A stretch of DNA of 64,000 nt from Paramecium pentaurelia (taxonomy: Eukaryota > Ciliophora > Oligohymenophorea > Peniculida > Parameciidae): positions 62,001-126,000 of the forward strand of contig CAJJDO010000091.1 in the NCBI GenBank assembly GCA_905183005.1, in the 5' to 3' direction. Shown here piece after piece: positions 49,449 to 60,800 of this stretch. Under the pieces are notes generated by a model. It saw nothing but the letters and a program-made list of their open reading frames with translations, made no database searches and was not told the DNA's origin. The position numbers and the translations under genes were made by a program. The number at the start of each line of letters is the position of its first letter. Position 1 is the stretch's first letter.

Positions 49449-51807
49449 ATGAAAAATATAATGAGAAAATAATTAAAGGTCCTTAAGGAACTCAAAGGAG
49501 GTATTATATATACAATCTTAAGATTTAAGTCTTATTGAAACAGAACAATATGAAAAGCTAATATCATGCATTGACAAAATACTAGAGAGTAATAAAACTG
49601 ATGGGGTATTATACTATTAAAAAGGTATTAATTTTTTAAGCTATTATTGAAGGAGTGATATTCTTTTAAAAAGATGATTATCAAAATGCAATAGAGTATT
49701 TTACAAAAGCATTAAATTATGATGTTGGAAACAACACAATAATATAAAATTTAGGTATTTCACTTTTAAAGCATTATAGGAATCTCATATAAAGCTGTTG
49801 GTAACTTTTAGGCTGCATTAGATTAGTTTAATAAAAGTTTAGCCATTCAATCGAAGAATACTTAGATAGCTGTTCTAAAGAGTAAAAAGTATAGGATAAT
49901 TAAGGTGATACTCTAAGGTTAATGAAACGATTTAATGAGGCTGAAACTATTCTTAATGAACTATATCAAAATGACAGAGAAAATATTTAAGTTATTGAAG
50001 GATTAATTTAGTTAAAGTTAGATTAAGATTTAATAAGTGATGCTATATCATACATTCCATAAATAGTATCTTTAAAGGTAATAGATGTTGAACCTCTATT
50101 GTAAATTGGTAATTATAAAATGATATTCTAGTGTATCGATTAATATAGTCAAAATTGGAATAAGAAGCTTTGAAAGTTTTAAGCAAAATTATTTAATATG
50201 ATAATAAGAACACCGAGGCATAGTATAATTTTGGAGTAATCCTATACAATGGAGATTAATTTACAGAAGCTTTGAAATCTTTTGAAAAGGTTATTGAATT
50301 AGACTCTTAAAATACTTCTGCTTTACTCTATTTGGCTTTATCATTCGGACAACTAAATAGATATTAAGAGGCAATCTAAATATTTGGTAAATTGTTGTAG
50401 ATTAACCCAAAAGATGCAGCAATTTGGAATAATAAGGGTATAGCTTGTAGAGAATTGAAATAATCTCAATAAGCTTTGGCATGTTTTGATTAGGCTTTAT
50501 TAATTAATCCTACTAATCCTCTTTATAAAATCAATAAAGCATTGTTAATGATTGATATGAATAAACCTGAAGGTTTAAAATTACTTTAAGAAGCAAAGGA
50601 TACTTTTAATTCAGACATAAAATTAGAAAATAATTAAGTATTTACATCAGTTAATATCTAATATATGTAAGAATAATTTTAATTATTGGAATAAAGTGGA
50701 AAAGAATCTGATTTATTAGATTAATAGTTAATTATTTAAACAAAAAATTATGAGAGAAAGAAAAGTGATTAACGATTTCAATCAGTATAAAAATAAACAG
50801 TTAAACTACCAACTGAAGAAGTTAAAAGTGAGATTTTAAATTAATAAGATTAAAAAAAGGAAGCTAATATAAGTTTTATTCAGTAGAGTTGTTTAATTCA
50901 AGGAAGCAATAGTAATTTAATTTAAATAGAAAATACTCTAATAGGAGGATAATAAGGTAGTTATAAAAAAAAGAATACAAGGATTAAAATTGAATAATTA
51001 ACAAATATGTATTAATAATTAGAATAAAAAATAAATACAATAGAATAATAAATGCAATTAGTTGGATTAGATAAAAGAGCTGCTATCTATAAATAATTAC
51101 AAGAATTTTAAAAAAGTGCAGAAGGGTTGAATTAATTAGCTTATTATAAAGCATTTTTCTGGACTCTTTTTAATTATATTCAAGCTTACACAAATTAAAG
51201 TACTGGACTATTTCAACATAATACTAATTAAACAATTGAAACTACAACAGAAAAAGTAGTTGATAATTTAGAAGCAGGTTTAGCAATTGGAGTCAAAATA
51301 TCAGCTTCAGTTCCTTTAGTAAATAATGTTTTATCTGCAGTTCATTCTGCCATTCAAACTATTTTCAAAATTCATAAAGACAATAAACATTAAGATAGAA
51401 TAGAAGTGATAAATGATATAGTCTAAAAAAAAGTAATTGGATTGAGTGATTTAGAATTATAAATATCTATTGCAGCACTTGATCTTTCCATTAAAAAATT
51501 AGATACTATCAAGGATTTAGAAAAAAAAGAGAAGATTAAACCCACCACCTTTACTTAAGAAATGGAGAAAATAATATAAAGAATGATGGATTCCAGATCA
51601 TCTCTTTTCTAAGGAGGAGCTAGTTAAATAGGTTTAGAAGATGCATTAAATTGTCTTGGTTATTATTATTAAAATGGATTAATTGATGAAGATTAGGAAC
51701 TCTCATAATAAATTATATAGATAATTATAGAAAAACGATATGTTATTCGCAAAATTGATATAGCAGAAACAAGAGATTGTCTTTCTTGCAGTTGCTAAAT
51801 CTAATGA
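49449..51807 (+). CDS. TPR-repeat protein
   Basis: 745 residues with introns 49501-49522, 49625-49652, 49755-49779, 49882-49904 and 50109-50131. Residues about 50-400 form a row of tetratricopeptide repeats: GVIFFQKDDYQNAIEYFTKAL, ISYKAVGNFQAALDQFNKSL, GVILYNGDQFTEALKSFEKV, LALSFGQLNRYQEAIQIFGK and NKGIACRELKQSQQALACFD, each with the A/G/Y pattern of TPR helices. The C-terminal half is Gln/Lys-rich with coiled segments and a globular tail containing a small-residue helix (AIGVKISASVPLVNNVLSAV). TPRs are protein-binding scaffolds common in ciliates, including in intraflagellar transport and chaperone work; no specific partner is indicated. The true copy number of its 5' end is one if the N-joined duplication is artefactual. 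Confidence 0.87.
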
Positions 51808-52430
51808 ATGACTTTAAAAACTATTTCTTAAATTACTAATTATTTGTAATTAAAATTTAATTTTTATATCTAAAAAATCAAATAAACTTTTTTTAAGTTA
51901 TCTATTATCCTATATTATATAATATATTAAGGTAATCTGTCTTTTTAATCTAGATTTAAGATTGAAAGATAAACAATTTAAGGATTTTTTATACTCTTAA
52001 ATTATTTAAATTTTATGAATAAATTACTGATAAAATGAGTAATTTTTCTAAGGAATTATTGTGATTGATTGTTGTATTTTAAAGTATTCATAAAAAAAGT
52101 GGAAAAAATAATTTAGAATAGAAATAAATTGAGATCAATTAGTGTCATTGAATTTAGTGTAGAATGTAAGAATGCATAGTTATAAGCAGGATTCAAAATG
52201 AATTATTGAAAATTAAGCAAAAAAAAATAATCAGATAAAATTTTACCATAGCAATTGCTAAGAATTGGCGGGAAATGAAGGGATTTTAAAGGGGGAAGAG
52301 TTGTTTTAGGTGATTAATGTAATTTTATTGGTTAATATAATTATATAGGGATTTTTTTTTTTATTGAAATTTTAATTAAAACTAAAGTATTGAATCTCAA
52401 TTTAAATAAGAAATACATTGCATAAAACAA
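51808..52430. other. Intergenic region upstream of HMG-box gene
   Basis: 623 bp without a gene. Most is AT-rich, but 52265-52300 is an unusual GC-rich patch (TTGGCGGGAAA, then AAAGGGGGAAGAG) about 165 bp before the HMG-box start codon. Confidence 0.6.
52265..52275 (+). promoter_or_regulatory. E2F/DP-like site TTGGCGGGAAA
   Basis: Exact match to the widely known E2F/DP consensus core (TTSGCGGGAAA), 156 bp upstream of the HMG-box gene ATG and outside any gene. GGCGGG is rare in this AT-rich window, which raises the weight of the match. It suggests S-phase control of a chromatin protein gene. This is inferred from sequence only. Confidence 0.5.
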
Positions 52431-52859
52431 ATGACAGATAATAATACTAAAAAGGTATATATAAAAATTAATAATTTGTTTAGGAAGCACCACCCAAAAG
52501 ACCTTAATGTGCTTTCTTTATTTACAAATAGGAGGTATACTAATAAGTCAAGGATGCCAATCCTGGTAAGAAAATGACCGATATAACTAAGATCATTTCT
52601 TAATAGTATAAACAACTGACCAAGGATAAAATTGATTTATACGAATAAAAATATAAGGACAACAAAGTAGTCTATGAAAAAGAAAAGAAGTTCTCATATC
52701 TATTTATATATTAATAGAACCTATGAGGATAAACATGGTAAGATTAAGAATGAAAGAAAGAAGAAGAAGGATGATACCAAGGCTACTAAAAAAGCTTAAA
52801 ACAAAAAATAGAAGAAATAAGAATCCGATGAAGATTAGAGTAGTGAAGATGATGATTGA
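52431..52859 (+). CDS. HMG-box chromatin protein
   Basis: 123 residues with introns 52455-52483 and 52690-52717 (the second starts GTT). One HMG box fills residues about 10-80: APPKRPQCAFFIYKQEV, YQQVKDANPGKKMTDITKII, SQQYKQLTKDKIDLYEQKY, then KVVYEKEKK, followed by a Lys-rich linker and an acidic tail ESDEDQSSEDDD. This is the HMGB/NHP6-type layout: one minor-groove DNA-bending box plus acidic tail. Small HMG proteins of this kind are abundant in ciliate nuclei. The conserved aromatic and Pro positions (KRP, FF, W replaced by Y in QQY) are mostly kept. Only 40 bp separate it from the next gene. Confidence 0.9.
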
Positions 52860-52899
52860 AATATTTTATATTTTAATAAATAAATATTTTATTTTTAGA

Positions 52900-54376
52900 A
52901 TGGGAGGATCTAAATCTAAGTCTATTAAGAAGCATGCCAAAGTGGCATTTTCAGATTCTGAACTTGAGATTTTGGAAGTCTATTTCGAACTATTGAAATG
53001 TCATGATTCATTGTAAAAAATTTAATTCAATATGATTTAAATAGAAACGGATATTTGACATAGAAATCAATGGTCCCAGAGTTTCCTGAAAACCCTGATT
53101 TCTCAATTAAACTATACAATTGGATGAGAGAACGTTGTAAGAATTAGTAGATAGATTACACTAATTTCGTGATTACATGTAAATAATCAATTCTTAAAGT
53201 ATAGTGGAACTTCTATTAAAAGAATAATAGGAATATTATTTAAGTGATTATAAATTTAGAGTACTTGAGAAATTTGAGTTATTTGCATTGATTAGTTTGG
53301 GTTGTTTGGAAAATGAAAAGGAAGCAATAAATAGGTAGTTAAATTCTTTTTATTCAGATTCCAAGTAAGTTATTCTTAAGGAAGTTAAGTGATTAAGGAA
53401 CTATTGAATATGTATTATTTTAACAAGGAAGTAACTAATAGCTAAAGAAATGATTTGGCAGCTAGAAGTGTAGCAAATTCTATTTTTGATTAAAAAGCAT
53501 CATTGCCATTTAATTAATTTATTGGTTAAGCAAAATAGCAATTAATTTATGCTAATAAAATGTGTAAATAGTATTTTACAAAAAAATTTATTGATCCTCA
53601 TCTTAAATATGGAATTCCAACTTTAACATCCTCAAGTTTTATATTAAATGATTAAATTCTTGCATTATTACAAATGAGTTCACCAGACTTTAATAGGATC
53701 AAATAGCTAGATCTCAAATTTTCATCCTCAGTCGGATATGATGATTTAGAGCATATTACAGAAATTATAATAGAATCCCAATAACCATTGCTCTTTATTT
53801 TTAGAAATCGAGAAGATGAAACACAAAATGATACTTTTCAATAATAAATCTTTGGAGCTTATATTAGTATTGATTAAACAATTGAAACTCATTTCATTAG
53901 AAAATAATAGAAAGATCCTATGGGTAATTATTCAATATTATATATAGGAATACTCTATAATCCTAATGATTAAGTGTCACTCTATTTTGGAGATGAGAAA
54001 AGCTTCCTCTTTTCTTTATTGCCTAAATATCAATTATTTATGAGTACTTTTGATCTTAAATCTAAATAATGTTTTGGTTATATAAATAGTAGAGCTTTCA
54101 ATTTAAAAGTACCTCAACCTTACGGTTTAGGTTTTGGAGGAGATGGAAAAGGAAATTTTAGAATTTGGATTGATGAAAACCTTAAAGGAAATGCAACAAA
54201 TCGTATAAACAATTCATGTGATTAAACTTATGAAATGGGTTATTTATTAGAACCACACATAGAGTTTTTAAATGTAAATTATTATATTGAACTAGTTAAC
54301 ATCAATTGAAATATGGGGTGCAGTTTTTGAAGAAAAAGATATGAGACCATCAAACCAAAATAAACTCAGAAGTTGA
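52900..54376 (+). CDS. TLDc-domain protein
   Basis: 456 residues with introns 53013-53044, 53199-53230, 53365-53384 and 54274-54295. The N-terminus MGGSKSKSIKKH starts with Gly2 in a context that fits N-myristoylation. The C-terminal about 190 residues form a TLDc domain: LDLKFSSSVGYDDLEHI, PLLFIFRNREDE, FGAYISIDQT, SLYFGDEKSFLFSLLP, GLGFGGDGKGNFRIWIDENL and the signature SIEIWGA near the end. TLDc proteins (TLDC1, OXR1, NCOA7 family) often bind the V-ATPase and affect oxidative-stress resistance; here only the domain match is shown. The first intron removes an EF-hand-like DLNRNGYL stretch that would be out of frame if retained. Confidence 0.88.
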
Positions 54377-54547
54377 ATTACAAAATGATTGATCAAAAAT
54401 AATAAATGTTATCATTATATAAATATGAAACAAATTCTTATTAAAAAATCAGATGATAATTTTGATATTTGAACTTAATAAATAAAACTAGTTTAAAATG
54501 TAAATTTTACAATTATAATAAATATTAATAAAAGCAAAAGCAATAAA

Positions 54548-54775
54548 ATGCCTTAAAAATTCTATAAAACTTTTATTTTGGAAACATTCTATCAAAATAT
54601 TGTGTTTAAATAATAATTATTAGAGGGTCTTATAGAAAAATAAATGACTATAAGAAATCTTATGAGTTTATTAAGTCTATAGTAGACTATGAATCTATAT
54701 TTTAAGATTAAATTAAAATTAATAGTTGATGATTTTATTGATTAATTAATATTAGAGAGTTTATAAAATTAATGA
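54548..54775 (+). CDS. Small ORF overlapping the WD40-like start
   Basis: 75 codons in one frame with no intron, MPQKFYKTFILETF... to TGA 54773-54775. Composition is protein-like: alternating hydrophobic helices (QQLLEGLIEKQ, LKLIVDDFIDQLILESL). It overlaps the ATG of the next ORF by four bases in another frame. It could be an upstream ORF, a chance ORF, or the N-terminal part of the WD40-like protein separated by a frameshift. Family not recognised. Confidence 0.35.
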
Positions 54776-55656
54776 AAATTAACTTTGAATTGACTCCTAA
54801 TAATTGTGTTACTTTTTATGAGAGATAATAAAAACAATTAATAGACTATTGTATATCAGATGATTAAACTAATATTTTTGCTATATATCATCCAAGAAAT
54901 ATTATTGGATGGAGAACAAAAGATCTTTATAAATTTTACAATATAACATCTACATTAAATGAATTATCTCTTATATGCATAAAAAATAACTATATTTGTG
55001 TTGCTAGTTTTAAATCATCTACTGTAATAGTCATGAATATTAAATAAGAAAAAGAAATAATTAATTTAAGGCATAGAAATTCCAATATGAAATATATTAC
55101 CTTTAGTAAAAATTCTAAATATTTATTTACTATAAATTCAGAAAAAATATTAACAATTTGGAATTTCAATAGAGAAGAGTAATTGAGTCAAATAAATTTA
55201 GAATAAAATTTCAAATATTTTGTAATCAATCAACTTTCATTAATAACAACTATTAAATTGTATAATAAAAATTAAAGAATTAGAAAAAGATTAAATTAAG
55301 ATTAAATAAAAGATTAAAAAATTAAACATTTATAGATTAGTTTATGTGATCATTTGTGTTTAGAAATAGTTAAAAACTTTTAGATTAATGTAATTTCTTT
55401 GCATACATAGAAACTAATTAGGAAAAAGTAAAATCTGATGGGACTATCTTGTATAAATTTTATAAACAATAATAAATTTTTCTATATTATATTTGAAAAT
55501 GGTAATATACTTTTATTTCAAACATCTACTATGAGAATATTAGGTATTATTACAAATATTTATAATTACACTAATATTATAGTGTCTTGTTTTAATAATA
55601 AAATAGCAATTTTGGCAAATAATTTATTTGGTTTGAAACTATGGATAGTACAATGA
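54772..55656 (+). CDS. WD40-like beta-propeller protein, divergent
   Basis: 294 residues in one exon, MKINFELTPNNCVTF to TGA 55654-55656. It shows weak WD-type blades: IFAIYHPRNIIGWRTKDLY, MKYITFSKNSKYLFTINSEK and ILTIWNF (WD-like dipeptide end), then a Lys/Gln-rich insertion, then NFINNNKFFYIIFENGNILLFQ and ILANNLFGLKLW. The repeats are degenerate and Asn-rich. It may be a WD40 scaffold, but the match is partial. No intron is needed, unlike most neighbours. Confidence 0.6.
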
Positions 55657-55895
55657 AAATTACATTTTATATTTAATTAATTGTTTTTCTTTAATATATT
55701 ATAATAAAGGTATATTGCTTATTATTTTCCCCTTGTAAAAATTGCTAAATTTTAACTAATTTTCTTTGAAAATATTGAAGAGAAAATAATAATGATTATT
55801 CTTACTGTAAAAATCTAAGATTGGATAATTGAGAAATAAAATCATATCAACAAATATAATAATATACATAATTCATTTTTAATATTTTCATATTT

Positions 55896-57785
55896 ATGAA
55901 TAGAACTCAAAGTTGCCGAATGGTGCAAAGTAATAAATTATTAGAACTATTGAAAAAAAAGAAGAAAGCAGAGTCATAAAACCCAAGTTTGAGTCCTAGA
56001 TAATAATTATCTCCTCCAAGATTGGTAAAACTTAAAACTCCAAAATAATTGGATGTTTAGAAATGTAAATAACTATAGTCTTATATTAATTTAGTTGTAA
56101 CTACGACAGTGAAACAAAAAGGAGTATCTCATATGAGAACCTTAAATAGTGATAGAGACAATTATGAACTCATCATTACACTGATAACATAGGAAAAATA
56201 GTATATATTGATGTAATATAGGTATATCGTTCCTATTGGATTAGATTAAACAACAACAGATCTATATTAAAAATTAATAACGAAGATGAGTGTTCATGAT
56301 CCTTAAAATTATGAAAAAATCGCATATTTTGAAAGTTATACTTAAAATTACAATGTGGATTACTATTTATCATTAGATGATAAACCATTATAAGTGTTCA
56401 GTAATGGAAGGACTTTGAAATTGATTCCAATCTATTATAATGAAACTTAAAGAAATTCATTTGATAATTTTATTTTAATAAAATGTATTGGTGTGGGGTA
56501 AAGATTTAAATTTTTTTAGAGGCTTTTCAAGAGTTTATTTGGTAAAGTAGAAAAGGAATGGATAATTCTATGCTATGAAAATAATAGATAAATCTTTTAT
56601 TACAAAGAACAATAAGGAGAGTATGATAAACAATGAGAAATTGATAATGAGTAAATTAGATAGTTAATTCTTGACAAGGTTGCATTGTTCATTTGAAACT
56701 AAATACTATTTAGTATTTGTAATGGAGTATATTATATTTATATAATGTAGTTATTGTCATGGAGGAGAATTATTTTTTCATCTTCGAAAAATGGGTACAT
56801 TGAATGAAGAAGTAGCTAAATAATACTTTGTATAATTATGTCTAGCAATTCATTATCTCCATTAATAAAATGTCATATATAGAGATTTGAAACCAGAAAA
56901 TATTTTATTAGATATAGATGGTTATATTAAATTGTCTGATTTTGGTCTTTCAAAACCAAATATGTCTAGAGACAAAGTAACTTATTCATTTTGTGGATCT
57001 CCTGAATATATGTCACCTGAGATGGTATCCAAAAGAGGACATAATCATTTATTAGACTGTTATAGTTTAGGGGCAGTTTTATATGAATTCATATATGGGT
57101 ATCCCCCATATTATGATTAGAAATTACAAAACATTCTTAATTCTATTCAATATGATAAATTGGAGTTTCCTGAACATATAAAAATTAGTGATTAACTTAA
57201 AAATCTATTAATGAATTTATTGGCCAAGGATTAAAATTAAAGATTAGGAAGAAAGAATGGAATAGAAGATGTATTGAATCATTAATGGATTAATAATTTT
57301 AATTATACAGCACTTTACAAAAAATAATTAAATATTCATTATAAACCTTAACCTCTTTAAACTAATTATAATGTGGCAGAATTTAGTAAAGGTGATAGAG
57401 AATTTCAATAAAAGTTGCAAGATAATTTGCATAGAGAAAAATAAATAAAATTTGAAACAATTTTTCCTAATTTTGATATGATTTTAGATTAACCTAAAAA
57501 TAAAAGAGAATAATTTATAGAGAAGATTAAATTTACTAGTTTAAGAACATCTCTTCAAACTAATATTATTAAAAATAAGATTAAAACTCTTTCATTGAAT
57601 GGTATAATATTTATTTTTAATTAAAAATAGCACCATAAATAAGTACAATATGTCCAAGATTTTAATCTGTAAAGAATTCATAAGTAGCATAATCTTCTTC
57701 CACTCAATCTTTCCGAAATTCTTCATCCAGTAAGAGATTCAATACTGAATTCGACCTTTAGAAATTACTTAAATTTAAATAATGA
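55896..57785 (+). CDS. AGC-family Ser/Thr protein kinase
   Basis: 604 residues with introns 56498-56519, 56727-56750 and 57602-57630. A 195-residue N-terminal extension has no recognised domain. The kinase core has CIGVGGFSRVYLVRQ, FYAMKIID, VMDYCHGGELFFHLRKMG, YRDLKPENILLDIDG, LSDFGLSKP, the activation loop SFCGSPEYMSPEM (PDK1-type Ser/Thr site) and CYSLGAVLYEFIYGYPPYY, then QRLGRKNGIEDVLNHQWI and a C-tail with PNFDMI. YRDLKPENILLD and the loop are typical of AGC kinases (PKA/S6K/Akt/RSK group). No PH domain is seen, so it is not a canonical Akt. It lies 87 nt upstream of the PI3-kinase gene on the same strand. Confidence 0.92.
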
Positions 57786-57872
57786 ATAATTTGTTTATAT
57801 ATTATAGATACTTATTCAATAGGATAACATATTTTCTGAACTTTGTTACTGTGAATAATATAAATAATTATT

Positions 57873-60800
57873 ATGTAATAAGTAGAAGAGAAATGGTTGA
57901 TATGTGCTGATCCTGATAGTGGCTAGATATATACTTTAAATATAAATACTAATGAAGTGAGAATCGAATAGGATGTAGATTAAGATTATAGATAAAAAGC
58001 ATTATAAGCAATCCAATAAATTGAATCAATGCTCAAATTAAAGACAGGTAGTACTATATATTCTATTTTAAGGTACTTGGTTGATGGCTTCAAAGTAGAT
58101 TGATTAATATAGAAGAAGAAAGATTCCATCTTATTTGCTCCATAAATAATCATCTTCAATTCCAACATATTTATGTTAATCAACCCTCAGTCAAGCATTT
58201 GTCAAAGTAAATTCAATAAAGCTTTAAGTTAAATTAAATCAATATAGAGAATTATTTTAAAATATGCCTGCTGAAGTATAATTAATGGAAAAACCTAATA
58301 TTGTTGAAATTGAAGCAGGTTTGGTTACTGGAGCTGATGAAGTTATTAAGAGTGTTCTTAGAGAAGTCTATTAGAGATTTAGTGTGAAATTGAGACCAAA
58401 AGACGACAAAAATCAATTTATTTTATAAATCTCTGGTTTTAAAGAATTTTTAACTGGGAATCATCCTATGTTATCTTATGATCGTGTTAGAGTTTAATTA
58501 AGAGGAATGAAACATTTGGAAGTGATTTTAACTGAGATTCCCAAATAATCGAATTAAACATTTCTATTCCCTCCAATCATTCATAGAATTAAAGGAGGTG
58601 AACCCTTTCCCTAGATTGATTGGAGTAAATTTAGAGATGTTCCTGCTTTGTTATGGTATTCACCACAACCATTACCTAAATATGAATCTGAAATAGCTGT
58701 TACACGTTTGTCAGTAGGACCATCTCCATAAATTAAATTAGATAAGATTAAAGTATCAAATAGTCAAGATTTATTTACTAATCATTATGACAGAATTAAG
58801 AGGATATCAATTGATGAAAATCCAATTCGTCCTCCATCTCAAGAAAATTATGGATAAAAACAGAAAACTAGTGGATAAATATATGATTTGATATCTATGA
58901 GAAATGAATTATAGAAATTAAATATGTTAAAAATTGAACAAAATGTACTTTACTCTGGAGAATGTGATTGGCCTTTTAGTGTAAAGATATGTTCTATTGA
59001 AAACTTATTGTAAACATTAGAATAAGATAACAAATTTGAAAAACAACACCAAAGAGCTACTTATAATGGATTAATACCTCCACTTTATATTACAAAAAAG
59101 AATGCTGGAACTAAAGTTGAAGAAGAACAACATAAATAAAGTAATAAGAAAAATGATGAATCAGACATTAATACTAAAAGATAATAAGTTCATCTTAAAT
59201 TACACAAAAGAACAGGACGTGTCTTAGACCCCAAAAATATTGATATCAAAAGATATATTCCTTTTGGAGGCTAAGATAATCTTGATGAATTAGCTACTTT
59301 ACAAGAGAGATACGATTTAGACTTTTTGCCTTATCTAATTTCAGTATAAGTAAGCTTATTTCATGGATGCAAATTACTCACTCCTTGGTGTTAAGCAGAA
59401 ACTAAAAAATAACCATTTAGTTAATGTCCTAAATTTTATTAGACTATTACATTTTAAGGCATTAAAATATCTTAATTACCATAAGAAGCTAGATTATGTT
59501 TTAATATTATTGCACATAGTGCTACTGGATAATAATAAATTATTGGATGTACAACTATGTATATCTTCTATGAAGAAAGAAAGTTTAGATCATCCATTAA
59601 TTAATTAAACATTTGGCCATTCTATAAAATTGACCCTAGATTACTTTGTATGGGTTAATATTGGGGATGGGTTAAATAATGGAATTAATAATTGATTGTT
59701 TCTCAGCAAAACAATAAAAATTAATTTTATATCTCTTCTCAACTTGTTAATAAATCTTATGGCAGATTATTAATTTAATTGGATTAATTTAATTAAACTA
59801 TGAAATGGAGTCTTAGAGATGAAAAATAAATGGAAGAATTAGGTTTCTCTAAATCTGCTAGATCATAAAGATATTATGAAATGAGAAATAAATTTATTCC
59901 AAATTCTGATTATTCGAATTATCAACAATCACAATCATCAGCCTTAACATAGGATCAATTCAATTCTGCATATTAAAATACAAATAAGAATTCAGCATAT
60001 TAATAAATAAATTCTAATTCACAATCAAATAGTTTTAGCAATTCTCAATTATTCTTAAAAAAATAAAGAACTGGAATGGCATCTTTTTATAATGTACATT
60101 AAAGATAACATACTAATCCTTATGAATAATATATGTAAGTTGGATACTCTTCGTAAGATTAAGGAACAATACTTCGTTTTGGAGATATGCAAGATAGATA
60201 GACACATTTTGCATAATCAATGATGCATATGAATTAGGGTAGCAGTTTTAATGTACATGATTAATCTAGTACTTAATTGAGCACCTTTAAATTAAGTCAT
60301 CAATTCTCATAATAAAGTATATAGTAGAATTAGAGCTACTAAGAGAATTATAATTAAGTATTTCCTTATAAAAATTGGTCAACAACTCCAAGGACCGAAG
60401 ATCTTGCTATCTTGTAAGCTTTGTTAAAATATAATCCATTAAATAGACCATATTATACAGATTAACATAAATACATTTTAATGATCTGTAGGAACCATTA
60501 TAAAACATTACCTTACGCATTATAAATCTTTTTAATGGCCATTGAATGGGATGATCCAGAATAAGTCAGAGAAGCTCATAATATGATTAAATTATGGACA
60601 CCTCTACCTCCAGAAGATGCATTACCTTTATTGGATGCACAATTTGCAGATGAAACTGTTAGACTCTATGCTGTTGAAAGAGTAAGTATTTTATCTGATG
60701 ATGAATTACAATTGTATATGTTAGAATTGACATAATGTTTAATGTTTGAGAAACATCTATTCAATCCATTAGCTGAAATGTTATTAGAGAGAAGTCTGCA

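Larger units (their letters stand above)
47737..50091. repeat. Direct duplication with single N: 47737-48913 / N 48914 / 48915-50091
   Basis: Two 1,177-bp copies, apparently identical, around one N. They include the spacer after dynein and the first part of the TPR gene. It is the third example of the same pattern in 12 kb, again best read as an unmerged contig overlap. Confidence 0.95.
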
